A DNA stretch of 64,000 nucleotides, taken from the NCBI RefSeq assembly GCF_011765465.1, contig NZ_CP050265.1, forward strand, positions 2,199,501 through 2,263,500, written 5' to 3'. Below are positions 41,429 to 50,584 of this stretch, one piece after another (within the stretch, counting starts at the first letter, position 1; each line of letters begins with the position of its first letter). The DNA comes from Erythrobacter sp. GTDB lineage: Bacteria; Pseudomonadota; Alphaproteobacteria; Sphingomonadales; Sphingomonadaceae. The notes beneath the pieces were generated by a model. The model did not search any database. It saw nothing but the letters and a program-made list of their open reading frames with translations, and was not told where the DNA came from. Both the position numbers and the translations under genes were made by a program.

Positions 41429-42412
41429 TCAGACCTTCCCCGTATCGAGCCAGCGCGCGACCCTTTCGCCGATCGCGCGGAAGGGCTTGCCGGACTCGCC
41501 CTCGCCCGCCGCCGGGGGCTTTCCGGCATCGCCGCTGGTGCGCGTTTCCGCGTCGAGCGGGATGCGGCCGAGGAAGGGAATGTCGAGCGCGTGGGCGAAT
41601 TTCTCGACCCCGCCCGAGCCGAAGATCTCGCCCGCCATGTTCTCGACGAGGCCGATGATCGCGACCTCGCCCTGTTCGAACAACTGCCCGGCGCGCGCCG
41701 CGTCGATCAGAGCAAGGTCCTGCGGCGTCGAGATGAGGATCACCCCGTCGGGCTTGTGATCGGCCATCATGGAAAGCTGCACGTCGCCCGTGCCCGGCGG
41801 CATATCGATCAGGAGCAGTTCCGTCTCGCCCCAGTTCGCATCGACCAGCTGGCCCAGCGCCTTGCCCGCCATCGGCCCGCGCCACGCCAGCGCCTTTCCG
41901 GGCGCGACGATGTGCCCCATCGAGAGCACCTTCACGCCATAGGGGCTGTCGAGCGGGACGAGCTTTTCGTCCTCGACCGACGGCTTCGTGCCTTCGGTCG
42001 CAAGCAGCTTGGGCTGGGATGGGCCGTAGATGTCGCCGTCGATCACCCCGACCTTGCGCCCGAGCCGCGCCAGCGCGACCGCAAGGTTGGTGGTGAGCGT
42101 CGACTTGCCGACCCCGCCCTTGCCGCTGCCGACCGCGATGATCCGCCGCCGGCGGCGTTCCCCGGTGAGCGCGATGCGGACCTCACCGACCCCTTCGAGC
42201 GGGGTCAGCAGGCGGGTGATCTCGGCTTCGAGTTCATCGCGCTTCGTCTCGGACAGGTCGCCCGCCTCGGCGACCACGATCGCGCGGTCGTTGAGCAGGC
42301 GCGCCGAACGCACGCGGTGGTCGATCTCGGGCGGGAGCGCGGCGCGCAGGCGCTTCTCCTCGCCTGCGGGTTCGCGGCCATTGGCGGGGGCGGAATTTGC
42401 GGGATCGCTCAT
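41429..42412 (-). CDS. Mrp/NBP35-family P-loop ATPase
   Basis: A 327-residue Mrp/ApbC homologue. Features are an N-terminal MIP18-like domain (about 20-85), deviant Walker A in VGSGKGGVGKSTLTTNLAVA (about 94-113), GDIYGPSQPKLL, and IDMPPGTGDVQLSM. Family members carry and transfer Fe-S clusters through a C-x-x-C pair after the ENM motif. Here VENMAGEIFGSGGVEKFA replaces the usual segment with its Cys pair, and the entire protein has no Cys at all. It may therefore not bind a bridging cluster. It is in an apparent operon with the molybdenum hydroxylase. Confidence 0.85.
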   Translation of the reverse strand: MSDPANSAPANGREPAGEEKRLRAALPPEIDHRVRSARLLNDRAIVVAEAGDLSETKRDELEAEITRLLTPLEGVGEVRIALTGERRRRRIIAVGSGKGGVGKSTLTTNLAVALARLGRKVGVIDGDIYGPSQPKLLATEGTKPSVEDEKLVPLDSPYGVKVLSMGHIVAPGKALAWRGPMAGKALGQLVDANWGETELLLIDMPPGTGDVQLSMMADHKPDGVILISTPQDLALIDAARAGQLFEQGEVAIIGLVENMAGEIFGSGGVEKFAHALDIPFLGRIPLDAETRTSGDAGKPPAAGEGESGKPFRAIGERVARWLDTGKV

Positions 42413-42621
42413 GGGCAGCGGCCTCTAACATCAATCGGGGCGTGTTGAATTGTGTTTTTGCGCTGGTGCGGCTTTTTCAAATCGCAATACCCCTGTTTTT
42501 CCCCGACTCGCGTTCCTATAAGAGGCTCATGGGAATTTTCGACGGTTGGAAAAGACGGCCCGGTGCGGCCGCAAGGGGAGCCGGAGCGGGCCTTGGACCG
42601 CTTGCGGGAGACAATCTTGCC

Positions 42622-43722
42622 ATGGCGGGGAAAAACCCCTGGGGCAGCTCCGGCGGGGGCGACGACACGGATCGCGGCGGGGAGGATTCCCCGTCGGGCG
42701 AAAAGGGCGGAGGCCCGCGCAACCCGTGGCTCCCCGGCGGTGGCAACGACGGCTCGGGCGAAGGCAAGCGCCGCTCGGCCAGCATCGAGGACATCTTCAA
42801 GAACCGCGGCCCCGAAGGCCCGCGTCGCCGCGGCGGCGGGCCGGGCGGACCCAATTTCCGGATGCCCCAGCGCCCCGGCGGCAAGAGCTGGGGCCCGGTC
42901 ATCGCAGTGGTCGTGATCGGCGGCTTCCTGCTGCTTTCCAGCGTCCATCTCGTCGAGCCGCGCGAACAGGGCGTGGTCAAGACCTTGGGCAGCTACAGCC
43001 GCACGCTCGACCCGGGCCTGCATTTCACCCTGCCCTACCCGATCGAATCGGTCGACAAGGAAGACGTGCAGGGCGTTCGCGCGGTCAATATCCCGGCCTC
43101 GAACCAGCGCGCCAAGCTGATCCTGACGGGCGACCAGAACCTCGTCGACCTCAGCTATACCGTGCGCTGGAACATCAAGGATCTGGCCGATTTCAAGTTC
43201 GAGCTGGCCGACCCGATCGAGACCGTGAACGAAGTCGCCGAAGCCGCGATGCGCGCCTCGGTCGCGGAAAAGACGCTCGATGAAACCTTCACCGGGCAGG
43301 GCCGCGCCGAAATCCAGCAGCGCGTGCGCCTGAGGATGCAGGAAACGCTCGACGCCTATGGCGCGGGGATCGACGTGCGCGGTGTCGAAATCGCCAAGGC
43401 CGACCCGCCGGGCGAAGTCGTCGATGCCTTCCGCGACGTGTCGGTGGCCGAACAGAACGCCGATGCCGCCCGCAACGAGGCGCGCGGCTATGCCCAGCAG
43501 ACGCTTTCGCGCGCCGAGGGCGAGGCGGAGGCCTTCGACAAGGTCTACGAACAATACCGCCTCGCGCCCGAAGTGACGCGCCAGCGGCTCTATTACGAAA
43601 CCATGGAGCGGGTGCTCGCCCAGACCGACAAGACGATTGTCGAGGCCGAAGGCGTCACGCCCTACCTCCCCCTGCCCGAAATCCAGCGCCGCTCCCGCCA
43701 GGGCGCGCCGGGCGGACAGTAA
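42622..43722 (+). CDS. hflK: FtsH protease activity modulator HflK
   Basis: HflK and HflC form a large membrane cage around FtsH that restrains its proteolysis. The 366-residue protein has a Gly/Pro/Arg-rich N-terminus, one membrane helix (about 88-108) after FRMPQRPGGKSWGP, then a stomatin/prohibitin (SPFH) domain with EPREQGVVKTLGSY and LHFTLPYPIESV. A helical region with QNADAARNEARGYAQQTL follows. ATG 42622 is used because GGGAG lies about eleven bases upstream and MAGKNPWG is a typical HflK start. ATG 42529 is an in-frame alternative. Confidence 0.9.
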   Translation: MAGKNPWGSSGGGDDTDRGGEDSPSGEKGGGPRNPWLPGGGNDGSGEGKRRSASIEDIFKNRGPEGPRRRGGGPGGPNFRMPQRPGGKSWGPVIAVVVIGGFLLLSSVHLVEPREQGVVKTLGSYSRTLDPGLHFTLPYPIESVDKEDVQGVRAVNIPASNQRAKLILTGDQNLVDLSYTVRWNIKDLADFKFELADPIETVNEVAEAAMRASVAEKTLDETFTGQGRAEIQQRVRLRMQETLDAYGAGIDVRGVEIAKADPPGEVVDAFRDVSVAEQNADAARNEARGYAQQTLSRAEGEAEAFDKVYEQYRLAPEVTRQRLYYETMERVLAQTDKTIVEAEGVTPYLPLPEIQRRSRQGAPGGQ

Positions 43723-43743
43723 GAAAACGGGATCGCTGAGAAT

Positions 43744-44580
43744 ATGGACTCCATCTGGACCAAGTATCGCTGGGCCTTCGTGATCGCCGGGATCGGGCTC
43801 GTCGCGCTGTTCCTGTCGGCCTATGTCGTCAACGAGGAAGAGCAGGTCGTCGTCGTGCAGGCCGGTAAGCCGGTGCGCACGGTCAACACGCCGGGCGGCG
43901 ACAGCGGCGCGGGGCTGAAATTCCGCGTGCCGCTGGTCGAAAGCCTGCGCCGCGTCGACAAGCGCGTGCTCGATCTCGAGATGCGCGACGAGGAAGTGCT
44001 TTCCAACGACCAGCAGCGCCTGCTGGTGAACGCCTATGCGCGCTTTCGCATCGTCGATCCGGTGACGATGGTCGAACGCGCCAACAACACCGACGGCGTG
44101 CGCCGCGCGCTGGAGCCGATCCTCAACTCGGCGCTGCGCCAGGAGCTCGGCCGGCGGACCTTCCAGGCGATGCTGACCGCCGAACGCGGCACGGCGCTTG
44201 CCAATGTGCGCGCCAATCTCGACCGCGAGGCGCGGCAATACGGCGCCGAGGTGATCGACGTGCAGATCAAGCGCACCGACCTTCCCGAAGGCGCGCCGCT
44301 GCAGTCGGCCTTCCGCCGGATGGAAACCGACCGCGAACGCGAGGCGCGCACGATCCGCGCGCAGGGCACGCGCGACGCGCGCATCATCCGCGCCGAAGCC
44401 GACGCCGAAGCCGCGCGCATCTATGCCGAGGCGTTCGGCAAGGATCAGGATTTCTACGATTTCTACCGCGCGATGCAGAGCTACGAACAAAGCTTCGCGC
44501 GGGGCGAGGGACGCGGGGAAAGCTCCTTCATCCTCTCGCCCGACAACGAATACCTGCGGCAGTTCCGGGGTCGGCGCTGA
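43744..44580 (+). CDS. hflC: FtsH protease activity modulator HflC
   Basis: The 278-residue SPFH-domain partner of HflK. An N-terminal membrane helix (about 12-29, FVIAGIGLVALFLSAYVV) leads to the SPFH domain with EEEQVVVVQAGKPVRTVNTPG and KFRVPLVESLRRVDKRVLDL. A C-terminal coiled-coil region has ARIIRAEADAEAARIYAEAF. It starts 21 bp after hflK, so they form one operon, and degP follows after a 201-bp gap. Confidence 0.94.
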   Translation: MDSIWTKYRWAFVIAGIGLVALFLSAYVVNEEEQVVVVQAGKPVRTVNTPGGDSGAGLKFRVPLVESLRRVDKRVLDLEMRDEEVLSNDQQRLLVNAYARFRIVDPVTMVERANNTDGVRRALEPILNSALRQELGRRTFQAMLTAERGTALANVRANLDREARQYGAEVIDVQIKRTDLPEGAPLQSAFRRMETDREREARTIRAQGTRDARIIRAEADAEAARIYAEAFGKDQDFYDFYRAMQSYEQSFARGEGRGESSFILSPDNEYLRQFRGRR

Positions 44581-44680
44581 CACCCGCGCGCCCGCCTCGC
44601 GCCCTTTCCGTGCGCCTTCGCGGACCTGCCGATGAAGCGTTGATACGCGCCGACGGAGGATGCCCCGCGTTCAAACGGCG

Positions 44681-44700
44681 TTCAGTGCGTTTGCGCTGAA
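44681..44700. promoter_or_regulatory. Hairpin-forming inverted repeat upstream of degP
   Basis: TTCAGTGC (44681-44688) and GCGCTGAA (44693-44700) form an 8-bp inverted repeat with one G-T pair and a four-base loop. It lies between hflC and degP and may be the hflC terminator or an operator. A second GC hairpin lies at 44735-44750. Confidence 0.3.
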
Positions 44701-44781
44701 TTCCGCGGGCGCAAGTGATGAACCGGCAGGAACACGGGGGCCGCCCCCCGCGTTGCCGCCCAAGGACAAGGACAAGAGGAC

Positions 44782-46311
44782 GTGAACACCGTGCGTTATG
44801 TATATGGTCTTTCGAGCGCGCTGCTGGTGGGCGGCGCGGCCATCTCGCTGATGACGGGGATTCCCGCCGGGGCGCAGGTGGCGCAGAACGACGACCAGGT
44901 GATGAACCGCGTCGTCCCCGTCGAAGGCGCCCCGGCGAGCTTCGCCGACCTGACCGAGCAGTTGCAGCCCGCCGTGGTCAACATCGCCACCCGCCAGCGG
45001 GTGCAGGTCAACTCCAACCCCTTTGCCGGCACGCCTTTCGCCGAGCTGTTCAACCGCCGCCGCGGCAGCCAGCCCCAGACGCGCGAGGCGCAGTCGCTGG
45101 GCTCGGGCTTCATCATCTCGGCCGACGGCTTCGTCGTGACCAACAACCACGTGGTCTCCCCGCCCAACACCAATGCGACGCTGGAGGAAATCACGGTCAC
45201 CATGCCCGACGGGACCGAATACGAGGCGGAACTGGTCGGTGCGGACGCGGCAAGCGACCTTGCCGTGCTCAAGATCAACGCCGACCGGACGTTCCCCTTC
45301 GTCACTTTCGGCGATTCGAGCGCGACGCGCGTCGGCGATTGGGTGGTGGCGATCGGCAACCCCTTCGGCCTCGGCGGGACGGTGACGAGCGGGATCGTCT
45401 CCGCGATCCAGCGCACCACCGGCCAGGGCGGCGCCTATGACCGCTACATCCAGACCGATGCGAGCATCAATCGCGGCAATTCGGGCGGTCCGCTGTTCGA
45501 TATGCGCGGCAATGTCATCGGCATCAACAACGCGATCTTCTCGCCTTCGGGCGGGAGCGTCGGGATCGGCTTCGCCATCCCCGCCGAAACCGCCGCCCCG
45601 ATCGTGCGCCAGCTGATGGCGGGCGAGGAGATCGAGCGCGGCTTCCTCGGCGTGGGGCTGCAGCCGATGGACGACGACCTCGCCGATTCGCTCGGCCTGC
45701 CGCGCAACCGCGGCGAACTGGTCCAGAGCGTGCAGGACGACAGCGCCGCCGCAGAGGCGGGCCTGCGCCCGGGCGACATCATCACCGAGATCAACAACAA
45801 GGAAGTCACCTCCGACCAGACCGTGTCGATCATCGTCGGCAATCTCGACCCCGGCACGCGCATTCCGATCACGGTGCTGCGCGAGGGCGAGACGCTCGAC
45901 CTCACCGCCACGCTCGGCAAGCGCCCGAGCGAGGAAGAGCTGATGCGCTCGCAGCAGGTGTTCGATCCCGATGCGGAAACGCCGATGGATCCCGATGCCT
46001 CGGACGGCAATATCGAGGAAAAGCTGGGCCTGCAGGTGATCACCCTAACTCCGCAGATCAGGAACAGCCTCGGCGTGGACGAGGACACGGCCGGGCTCGT
46101 GATCGCGGCGGTCGATCCCAATTCGGACGCGGGCCGCAAGGGTCTGCGCCGGGGCGACATCATCCTTTCGGCCAATTACGAGACCGTCGACACGATCGAG
46201 GCGCTGAACGCGCAGATCGCCGCGGCCGAGGACGCGGGCCGCGACGCGGTGCTGCTCAGGATCAAGCGGCGCGGCCAGCCCGCGCGCTTCCTGCCCGTCC
46301 GCCTGCGCTGA
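44782..46311 (+). CDS. Do/DegP-family periplasmic serine protease
   Basis: A 509-residue HtrA-type protease/chaperone for misfolded envelope proteins. It has an N-terminal signal (about 1-30), the trypsin-like domain with catalytic His123 (TNNHVV), Asp159 (AASDLAVL) and Ser234 (RGNSGGPLFD), then two PDZ domains (about 285-375 and 415-505). The GTG start at 44782 is preceded by AGAGGA; there is no ATG nearby in frame. An acidic linker joins the PDZ domains. Its downstream end has a strong terminator shared with the convergent PBP gene. Confidence 0.94.
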   Translation: MNTVRYVYGLSSALLVGGAAISLMTGIPAGAQVAQNDDQVMNRVVPVEGAPASFADLTEQLQPAVVNIATRQRVQVNSNPFAGTPFAELFNRRRGSQPQTREAQSLGSGFIISADGFVVTNNHVVSPPNTNATLEEITVTMPDGTEYEAELVGADAASDLAVLKINADRTFPFVTFGDSSATRVGDWVVAIGNPFGLGGTVTSGIVSAIQRTTGQGGAYDRYIQTDASINRGNSGGPLFDMRGNVIGINNAIFSPSGGSVGIGFAIPAETAAPIVRQLMAGEEIERGFLGVGLQPMDDDLADSLGLPRNRGELVQSVQDDSAAAEAGLRPGDIITEINNKEVTSDQTVSIIVGNLDPGTRIPITVLREGETLDLTATLGKRPSEEELMRSQQVFDPDAETPMDPDASDGNIEEKLGLQVITLTPQIRNSLGVDEDTAGLVIAAVDPNSDAGRKGLRRGDIILSANYETVDTIEALNAQIAAAEDAGRDAVLLRIKRRGQPARFLPVRLR

Positions 46312-46343
46312 CGCAGCGCGGCAGGCACAGCGCCGAACGAGAG

Positions 46344-46377
46344 AGGGCGCCCGCGGCCAAGGCCGCGGGCGCCCTTT
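46344..46377. terminator. Strong bidirectional terminator
   Basis: GGGCGCCCGCGGCC (46345-46358) and GGCCGCGGGCGCCC (46361-46374) form a perfect 14-bp GC stem with almost no loop, followed by TTT on the plus strand. It lies between the convergent degP and PBP genes and can serve both. Confidence 0.8.
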
Positions 46378-46405
46378 CGCTTTCGGCCAGGAAGCGCCTT
46401 CCCGC

Positions 46406-48679
46406 TCAGGGACCGCCTTCGCCCTGCGGCAGGGGCGGGGCGATGGTCGGCGTGGGGCTCGGGCGCGGCTGCTGCTCGCGGCGCTGCTGCTCGCGGCGCT
46501 GCTGTTGCTGCGCGTTGCCGCGCCGCACTTCGGGTAGGTCGCTGCCGATCGCACGCTCGAGCACTTCCTCGTCGAGCGCTGCCGGAGGCTCGTCGACCAC
46601 GTCGGGCTCCTCCACCCGCTCGCCCTCGGGGCCGAAGGGCGATCCCTCGCCGCTGCGCCGGCCCGGCTCGATCAGGTTGCCCTGCTCGTCGATGAAGTAA
46701 TAATCGTCCGGGTCGCCGAAGAGGTATTCGTCGTCGGGTTCGAGCTGCCAGTCTGGCAGGTTCAGATCCGTGTCGAATTCCTCGACAGGGCGATCCTTCA
46801 CCGCATAGCGCATATAGGCTGCGAACGCCTGAGCCGGAGCGCGCCCGCCCTGCAGGCCCGGAACCGGCCGCGCATCGTCGCGCCCCATCCACACGCCGGT
46901 CGTGATCCCGCTGGAAAAGCCCACGAACCAGCCGTCCTTGTTCGAGCTGGTCGTGCCGGTCTTGCCCGCCACCGGCCGCCCGATCTGCGCCGCGCGGCCC
47001 GTCCCGGTCTGGACCGCGGCCTGCAAGAGGTCGGTCATCCCGGCGGTGACGTATTCGGGCACCAGCTGGCGGTCGCGCGGGCGCTCGCGTTCGTAGAGCA
47101 GTTCCCCATCGGCGGTGACGACGCGGGTGATGCCATAGGGCTCCACCCCCACGCCGCCCGCCGAGATCGCGGCGAAGGCGCGGGTCATCTCGATCAGGCG
47201 GACCTCCGAAGACCCCAGCACCATCGAGGGAAAGGTCGAGATCGGAGAGGAAACGCCGAAGCGCCGCGCCATCGAGGCGACCGTGCCGAAGCCGACCTCG
47301 TTGCCGAGCTGCGCTGCGACCGTGTTGATCGAATAGGCAAACGCGGTGCGCAGGTTCGTCTCGCCCACATTGCGCCCGTTGGCGTTGCGCGGGCTCCACC
47401 CGTCGATGGTCACCGGCGTGTCCACCACGAGGTCGTCGGGGCGGTATCCGGCTTCGAGCGCGGCGAGGTAGACGAACAGCTTCCACGAGGAGCCGGGCTG
47501 GCGCATCGCATTGGTCGCGCGGTTGAAATTGGTCTCGACATAATCCGTGCCTCCGACCAGCGCGAGGATCGCCCCGTCGCGGTCGAGGCTGACCAGCGCG
47601 CCTTGCGCGCCGTCCGGGGTATTGGCGTCGATCGCGGCGGTCGCGGCGCGCTGCTTGCCGATGTCGATCGTCGTCCAGACCTCGATCGGCGCGAAGGTTT
47701 CGGGCAGCAGGATGTCGAGCTGCGGCAGCGCCCAGTCGGTGAAATAGCGCACCGAGTTCTGCCCCGCCTGCTCCTTGAGCTTGACCGCATCGACATCGAC
47801 GCTGGCCTGCGCGGGGGTGATATAGCCCTGTTCGCGCATCAGCCGCAGGACGACCTTGGCGCGGTCCACGGCGGCCTGCACGTCGGCGGTGGGCGAATAG
47901 CGCGAGGGCGCCTTGACCAGCCCGGCGATGATCGCGGCCTCGGCGACGGACAGCTCCTTGGCCGGGTGGCTGAAGAACTTGCGGCTGGCCGAATCGATGC
48001 CATAGGCGCCGCCGCCGAAATAGACCTTGTTGAGGTAAAGCTCGAGGATCTGCTCCTTGGAGAATTTCCATTCGAGCGCCATCGCCAGCACCGCCTCGCG
48101 CGCCTTGCGGTCGAAGGTGCGGTTGGTGTTGAGAAAGAGGTTGCGGGCAAGCTGCTGCGAAATGGTCGAAGTCCCGCCGACCCGCTCGCGCGAACCGACA
48201 ATCCCTTCGATAATCGCGCCCGTAGTGCGCACCGGATCGATGCCGTAATGCGAATAGAACCGCTTGTCCTCGACCGCGACCATCGCGTTGGTCATGGTCT
48301 CGGGGATTTCCTCGAAATCGAGCCATTCGCCAAAGGACGGGCCCAGTTCGACGATCTCGCTCCCGTCGCTCGCGCGCACGAGGATGGTCTGGCCGGCCTG
48401 CTGCGCCTTGAGCTGGTAATAGCTCGGGATCGAGCGCGCGGCGAAGCCGACCGCGACGGTCAGGAAGACGAGCGCGAGGAGAGCGAGCGCGACCGAGCCG
48501 AGCGCGATCCGCTTGATCCAGCGCCGGAACGGGGAAGAGCCGTTCTTGCCGCCGCCGCCTTTCCTACCGCCCGATCCTCCCGAGCCGCCCGCGCGCGCGG
48601 GCTTGCCGCTCCGCTCCGCCGCGGCGCGGCGCGATCCGCGCTTGTCCTTGTTAGCCAGGTTCCTGCCCCGTTTCGACAT
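46406..48679 (-). CDS. Class A penicillin-binding protein 1A
   Basis: A 757-residue bifunctional peptidoglycan synthase. A long basic Gly/Ser-rich cytoplasmic tail (1-50) precedes one membrane helix (about 58-80). The GT51 glycosyltransferase domain has the catalytic Glu137 in VAVEDKRFYSHYGID and a second Glu-bearing TSTISQQLARNLFL. The transpeptidase domain has Ser397 in GSSWKLF, the SIN triad in FAYSINTVAAQ, and KTGTT. The C-terminus is Gln/Arg/Pro-rich and disordered. It forms cell-wall glycan in the periplasm. It is convergent with degP. Confidence 0.94.
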   Translation of the reverse strand: MSKRGRNLANKDKRGSRRAAAERSGKPARAGGSGGSGGRKGGGGKNGSSPFRRWIKRIALGSVALALLALVFLTVAVGFAARSIPSYYQLKAQQAGQTILVRASDGSEIVELGPSFGEWLDFEEIPETMTNAMVAVEDKRFYSHYGIDPVRTTGAIIEGIVGSRERVGGTSTISQQLARNLFLNTNRTFDRKAREAVLAMALEWKFSKEQILELYLNKVYFGGGAYGIDSASRKFFSHPAKELSVAEAAIIAGLVKAPSRYSPTADVQAAVDRAKVVLRLMREQGYITPAQASVDVDAVKLKEQAGQNSVRYFTDWALPQLDILLPETFAPIEVWTTIDIGKQRAATAAIDANTPDGAQGALVSLDRDGAILALVGGTDYVETNFNRATNAMRQPGSSWKLFVYLAALEAGYRPDDLVVDTPVTIDGWSPRNANGRNVGETNLRTAFAYSINTVAAQLGNEVGFGTVASMARRFGVSSPISTFPSMVLGSSEVRLIEMTRAFAAISAGGVGVEPYGITRVVTADGELLYERERPRDRQLVPEYVTAGMTDLLQAAVQTGTGRAAQIGRPVAGKTGTTSSNKDGWFVGFSSGITTGVWMGRDDARPVPGLQGGRAPAQAFAAYMRYAVKDRPVEEFDTDLNLPDWQLEPDDEYLFGDPDDYYFIDEQGNLIEPGRRSGEGSPFGPEGERVEEPDVVDEPPAALDEEVLERAIGSDLPEVRRGNAQQQQRREQQRREQQPRPSPTPTIAPPLPQGEGGP

Positions 48680-48843
48680 CGAGTGAATTCAGTCCGTCCG
48701 CCTGCTGCCGGACAATCCGATGCCCGAAGCCGCTTCATGCATAGGCGAGTTGTAACCCGGCGTGAACACGCCCGCCCGCAAGACTCCCCGGCGGCGGTCG
48801 CACGGGCGGTGCATATCGGCGCGCAGCGAGGCGGTGAGGGAGC

Positions 48844-49260
48844 CTATTCCCCGTCTTCGGGGACGAATTCGAGCGCAGCGGAATTGATGCAGTAGCGCAA
48901 GCCCCCTTCCGCCGGCGGGCCGTCGGGGAAGACGTGGCCGAGGTGGCTCCCGCACTTGCCGCACAGGACTTCGGTGCGGATCATGCCGAAGGACGTGTCA
49001 CGGCGTTCCTCGACCGTGCCTTCGTCCGAGGGCCGCGTGAAGGCGGGCCAGCCGCAGCCGCTGTTGTATTTCGCCGCACTGATGAAAAGGCGCGTGCCGC
49101 ACGCGGCGCACATATATTCGCCGTCTTCGTAGAACTTGTCGTACTTGCCGGTGAAAGCGCGCTCGGTCCCGGCCTCGCGCAGGATGTGGAACTGTTCGGC
49201 GGTGAGCCGCTCGCGCCATTGCTCCTCGGTCAGGCTTTTCGGGTCGTCGGGGGTGTCCAT
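48844..49260 (-). CDS. msrB: Peptide-methionine (R)-S-oxide reductase MsrB
   Basis: The 138-residue protein reduces R-methionine sulfoxide. It has zinc-binding CAACG and CGKCG pairs, NSGCGWPAF, RTEVLCGKCGSHLGHVFPDG (in part) and the catalytic RYCINSAALEF near the end. The resolving Cys typical of some members is not obvious. There is no signal peptide. It is the next gene after the PBP on this strand. Confidence 0.95.
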   Translation of the reverse strand: MDTPDDPKSLTEEQWRERLTAEQFHILREAGTERAFTGKYDKFYEDGEYMCAACGTRLFISAAKYNSGCGWPAFTRPSDEGTVEERRDTSFGMIRTEVLCGKCGSHLGHVFPDGPPAEGGLRYCINSAALEFVPEDGE

Positions 49261-49330
49261 CGCGTCGTCCTTCCTCGTCCCCGGCTATATCGGGACCGCT
49301 CGCTCGGGCGCAAGGGCGCTGCGGGCAGTG

Positions 49331-50002
49331 CTACATATCGACGAGGGCGTAATGGGCGGGCGGCTTTATCACGTCCATCCGCTCGGTGAGCAGCGGGCGG
49401 AAACTCGGGCGGCTCTTGAACACGGCATACCAGCCGCGGGTCTGTTCGTGCCCGTTCCAGTCGATCCCGCCAAGGTAGTCCGCGACCGAGATCTGCGCGG
49501 CGGCGGCAAGGTCGGCAAGGCTCATGGTGGACCCCGCCAGCCACGGGCGGTTGTCGATCAGCCAGTCCATGTAATCGAGATGCCCATGCGCCATCTTCAT
49601 CGCCTCGCGCAGCGCGCGGCTGTCGGGCGGCTGCTTGAGCACCAGGCGTTTCTTCATCCGTTCGGACAAAAGCGGCGCGGTCACGTCGGCGTAGAAATTC
49701 TCGTCGAACAGCGCGACCAGCCGGCGGATTTCCGCGCGCATGGTGGCGGGGCCATTGATCATCGGCGCCTTGTCGAGAGTTTCCTCGAGATATTCGCAGA
49801 TCGCCCGGCTGTCGGCGAGCGTGATGCCGCGCGCCTCGTCGACCAGCACCGGGGTGCGGCCCGCCGGATTGAGATTCCAGAACGCGTCGGAAGCCGCCCA
49901 CGGGTCTTCGCGCACCATGTCGTAGGCGACCTGCTTTTCGCCCATGAGCAGGCGCACCTTGCGGCTGAAGGGGCACAGCGGAAACTGGTAGAGACGCCAC
50001 AT
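49331..50002 (-). CDS. Glutathione S-transferase family protein
   Basis: A 223-residue GST-like protein. The N-terminal thioredoxin-fold domain has YQFPLCPFSRKVRLLMGEK with Cys-Pro-x-Ser (a glutathionylating Cys10 rather than Ser/Tyr), NPAGRTPVLV and DSRAICEYLEE. The C-terminal all-helical domain spans about 88-215. The Cys-type active site suggests thiol-transferase or dehalogenase-like chemistry more than classic conjugation. It stands alone. Confidence 0.88.
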   Translation of the reverse strand: MWRLYQFPLCPFSRKVRLLMGEKQVAYDMVREDPWAASDAFWNLNPAGRTPVLVDEARGITLADSRAICEYLEETLDKAPMINGPATMRAEIRRLVALFDENFYADVTAPLLSERMKKRLVLKQPPDSRALREAMKMAHGHLDYMDWLIDNRPWLAGSTMSLADLAAAAQISVADYLGGIDWNGHEQTRGWYAVFKSRPSFRPLLTERMDVIKPPAHYALVDM

Positions 50003-50092
50003 CGTGCGTCCACGAATGCCTCAAATGCCCGCGCGAATCCAGCCGCGCGGCGGCCCGGCGCGGCGAAGCCTGCGCATAAGTGGGCGGGCGGC

Positions 50093-50473
50093 CTACAGCC
50101 CGGCGGAACGCTTCATCAGGAGGCAGGCGGGCATGATCTCACCGACCGTCTCGGGGCGCAGTTCGAAACGGCCGTTCTGCAGCGCGACGAGATCGAGCAC
50201 GCCCGCACGGTCGAGCGCGCGCTCGTCCATCAGCCGCGCCATCGTCCGCACGAAGAATTCGCGCGCTTCGGCCTCTTCCAGCGCGGGGAAGGCCGCGCCG
50301 CGCTCGTCGCCGTCCTGCTGCCACGCGCTCACCAGCGCAAAGGCGACCGCACAGCGCAGCGCGGCGGCCTGTTCGAGTTCGAGCGCCTCGAGCGTGACGG
50401 AAGCGGCTTCTTCGGCGGGTGCGGCGGATTGCGCGGCAAGCGCGAGCGGGGCGATGAGCGAAAGCAGGGTCAT
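50093..50473 (-). CDS. Small exported protein of unknown function
   Basis: I recognise no family for this 126-residue protein. A short N-terminal hydrophobic stretch ending ALAAQSAAPAEE is a probable Sec signal with cleavage near AQS. The mature part is helix-rich with LELEQAAALRCAVAFALVS and a DERALDRAGVLDLV acidic stretch, two Cys residues and a basic Leu-rich end. It follows the divergent VOC gene by 112 bp. Confidence 0.6.
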   Translation of the reverse strand: MTLLSLIAPLALAAQSAAPAEEAASVTLEALELEQAAALRCAVAFALVSAWQQDGDERGAAFPALEEAEAREFFVRTMARLMDERALDRAGVLDLVALQNGRFELRPETVGEIMPACLLMKRSAGL

Positions 50474-50584
50474 GGCCCTGTCCTATAGGCGCTGCGATGA
50501 ACCGCTGGCTACGAAAACCCGGCTTGCCGCCCCGCAGGCCAGCGCCTAATCCACCCGCCGGGTCACAAGAGGAGAGAAACGCAC

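Noticed and set aside
39523..41658. Plus-strand frame of 711 residues
   Set aside because: Antisense to the molybdenum hydroxylase and mrp; no domains.
42409..44583. Long minus-strand frame of 724 residues
   Set aside because: Antisense to hflK and hflC, whose SPFH domains are clear; no motif in the opposite frame.
44735..44750. GC hairpin CGGGGG/CCCCCG before degP
   Set aside because: Short stem in very GC-rich sequence, expected by chance; not called as a separate feature.
46176..48326. Alternative minus-strand frame of 716 residues inside the PBP gene
   Set aside because: Shifted frame of the penicillin-binding protein; the true frame carries all catalytic motifs.
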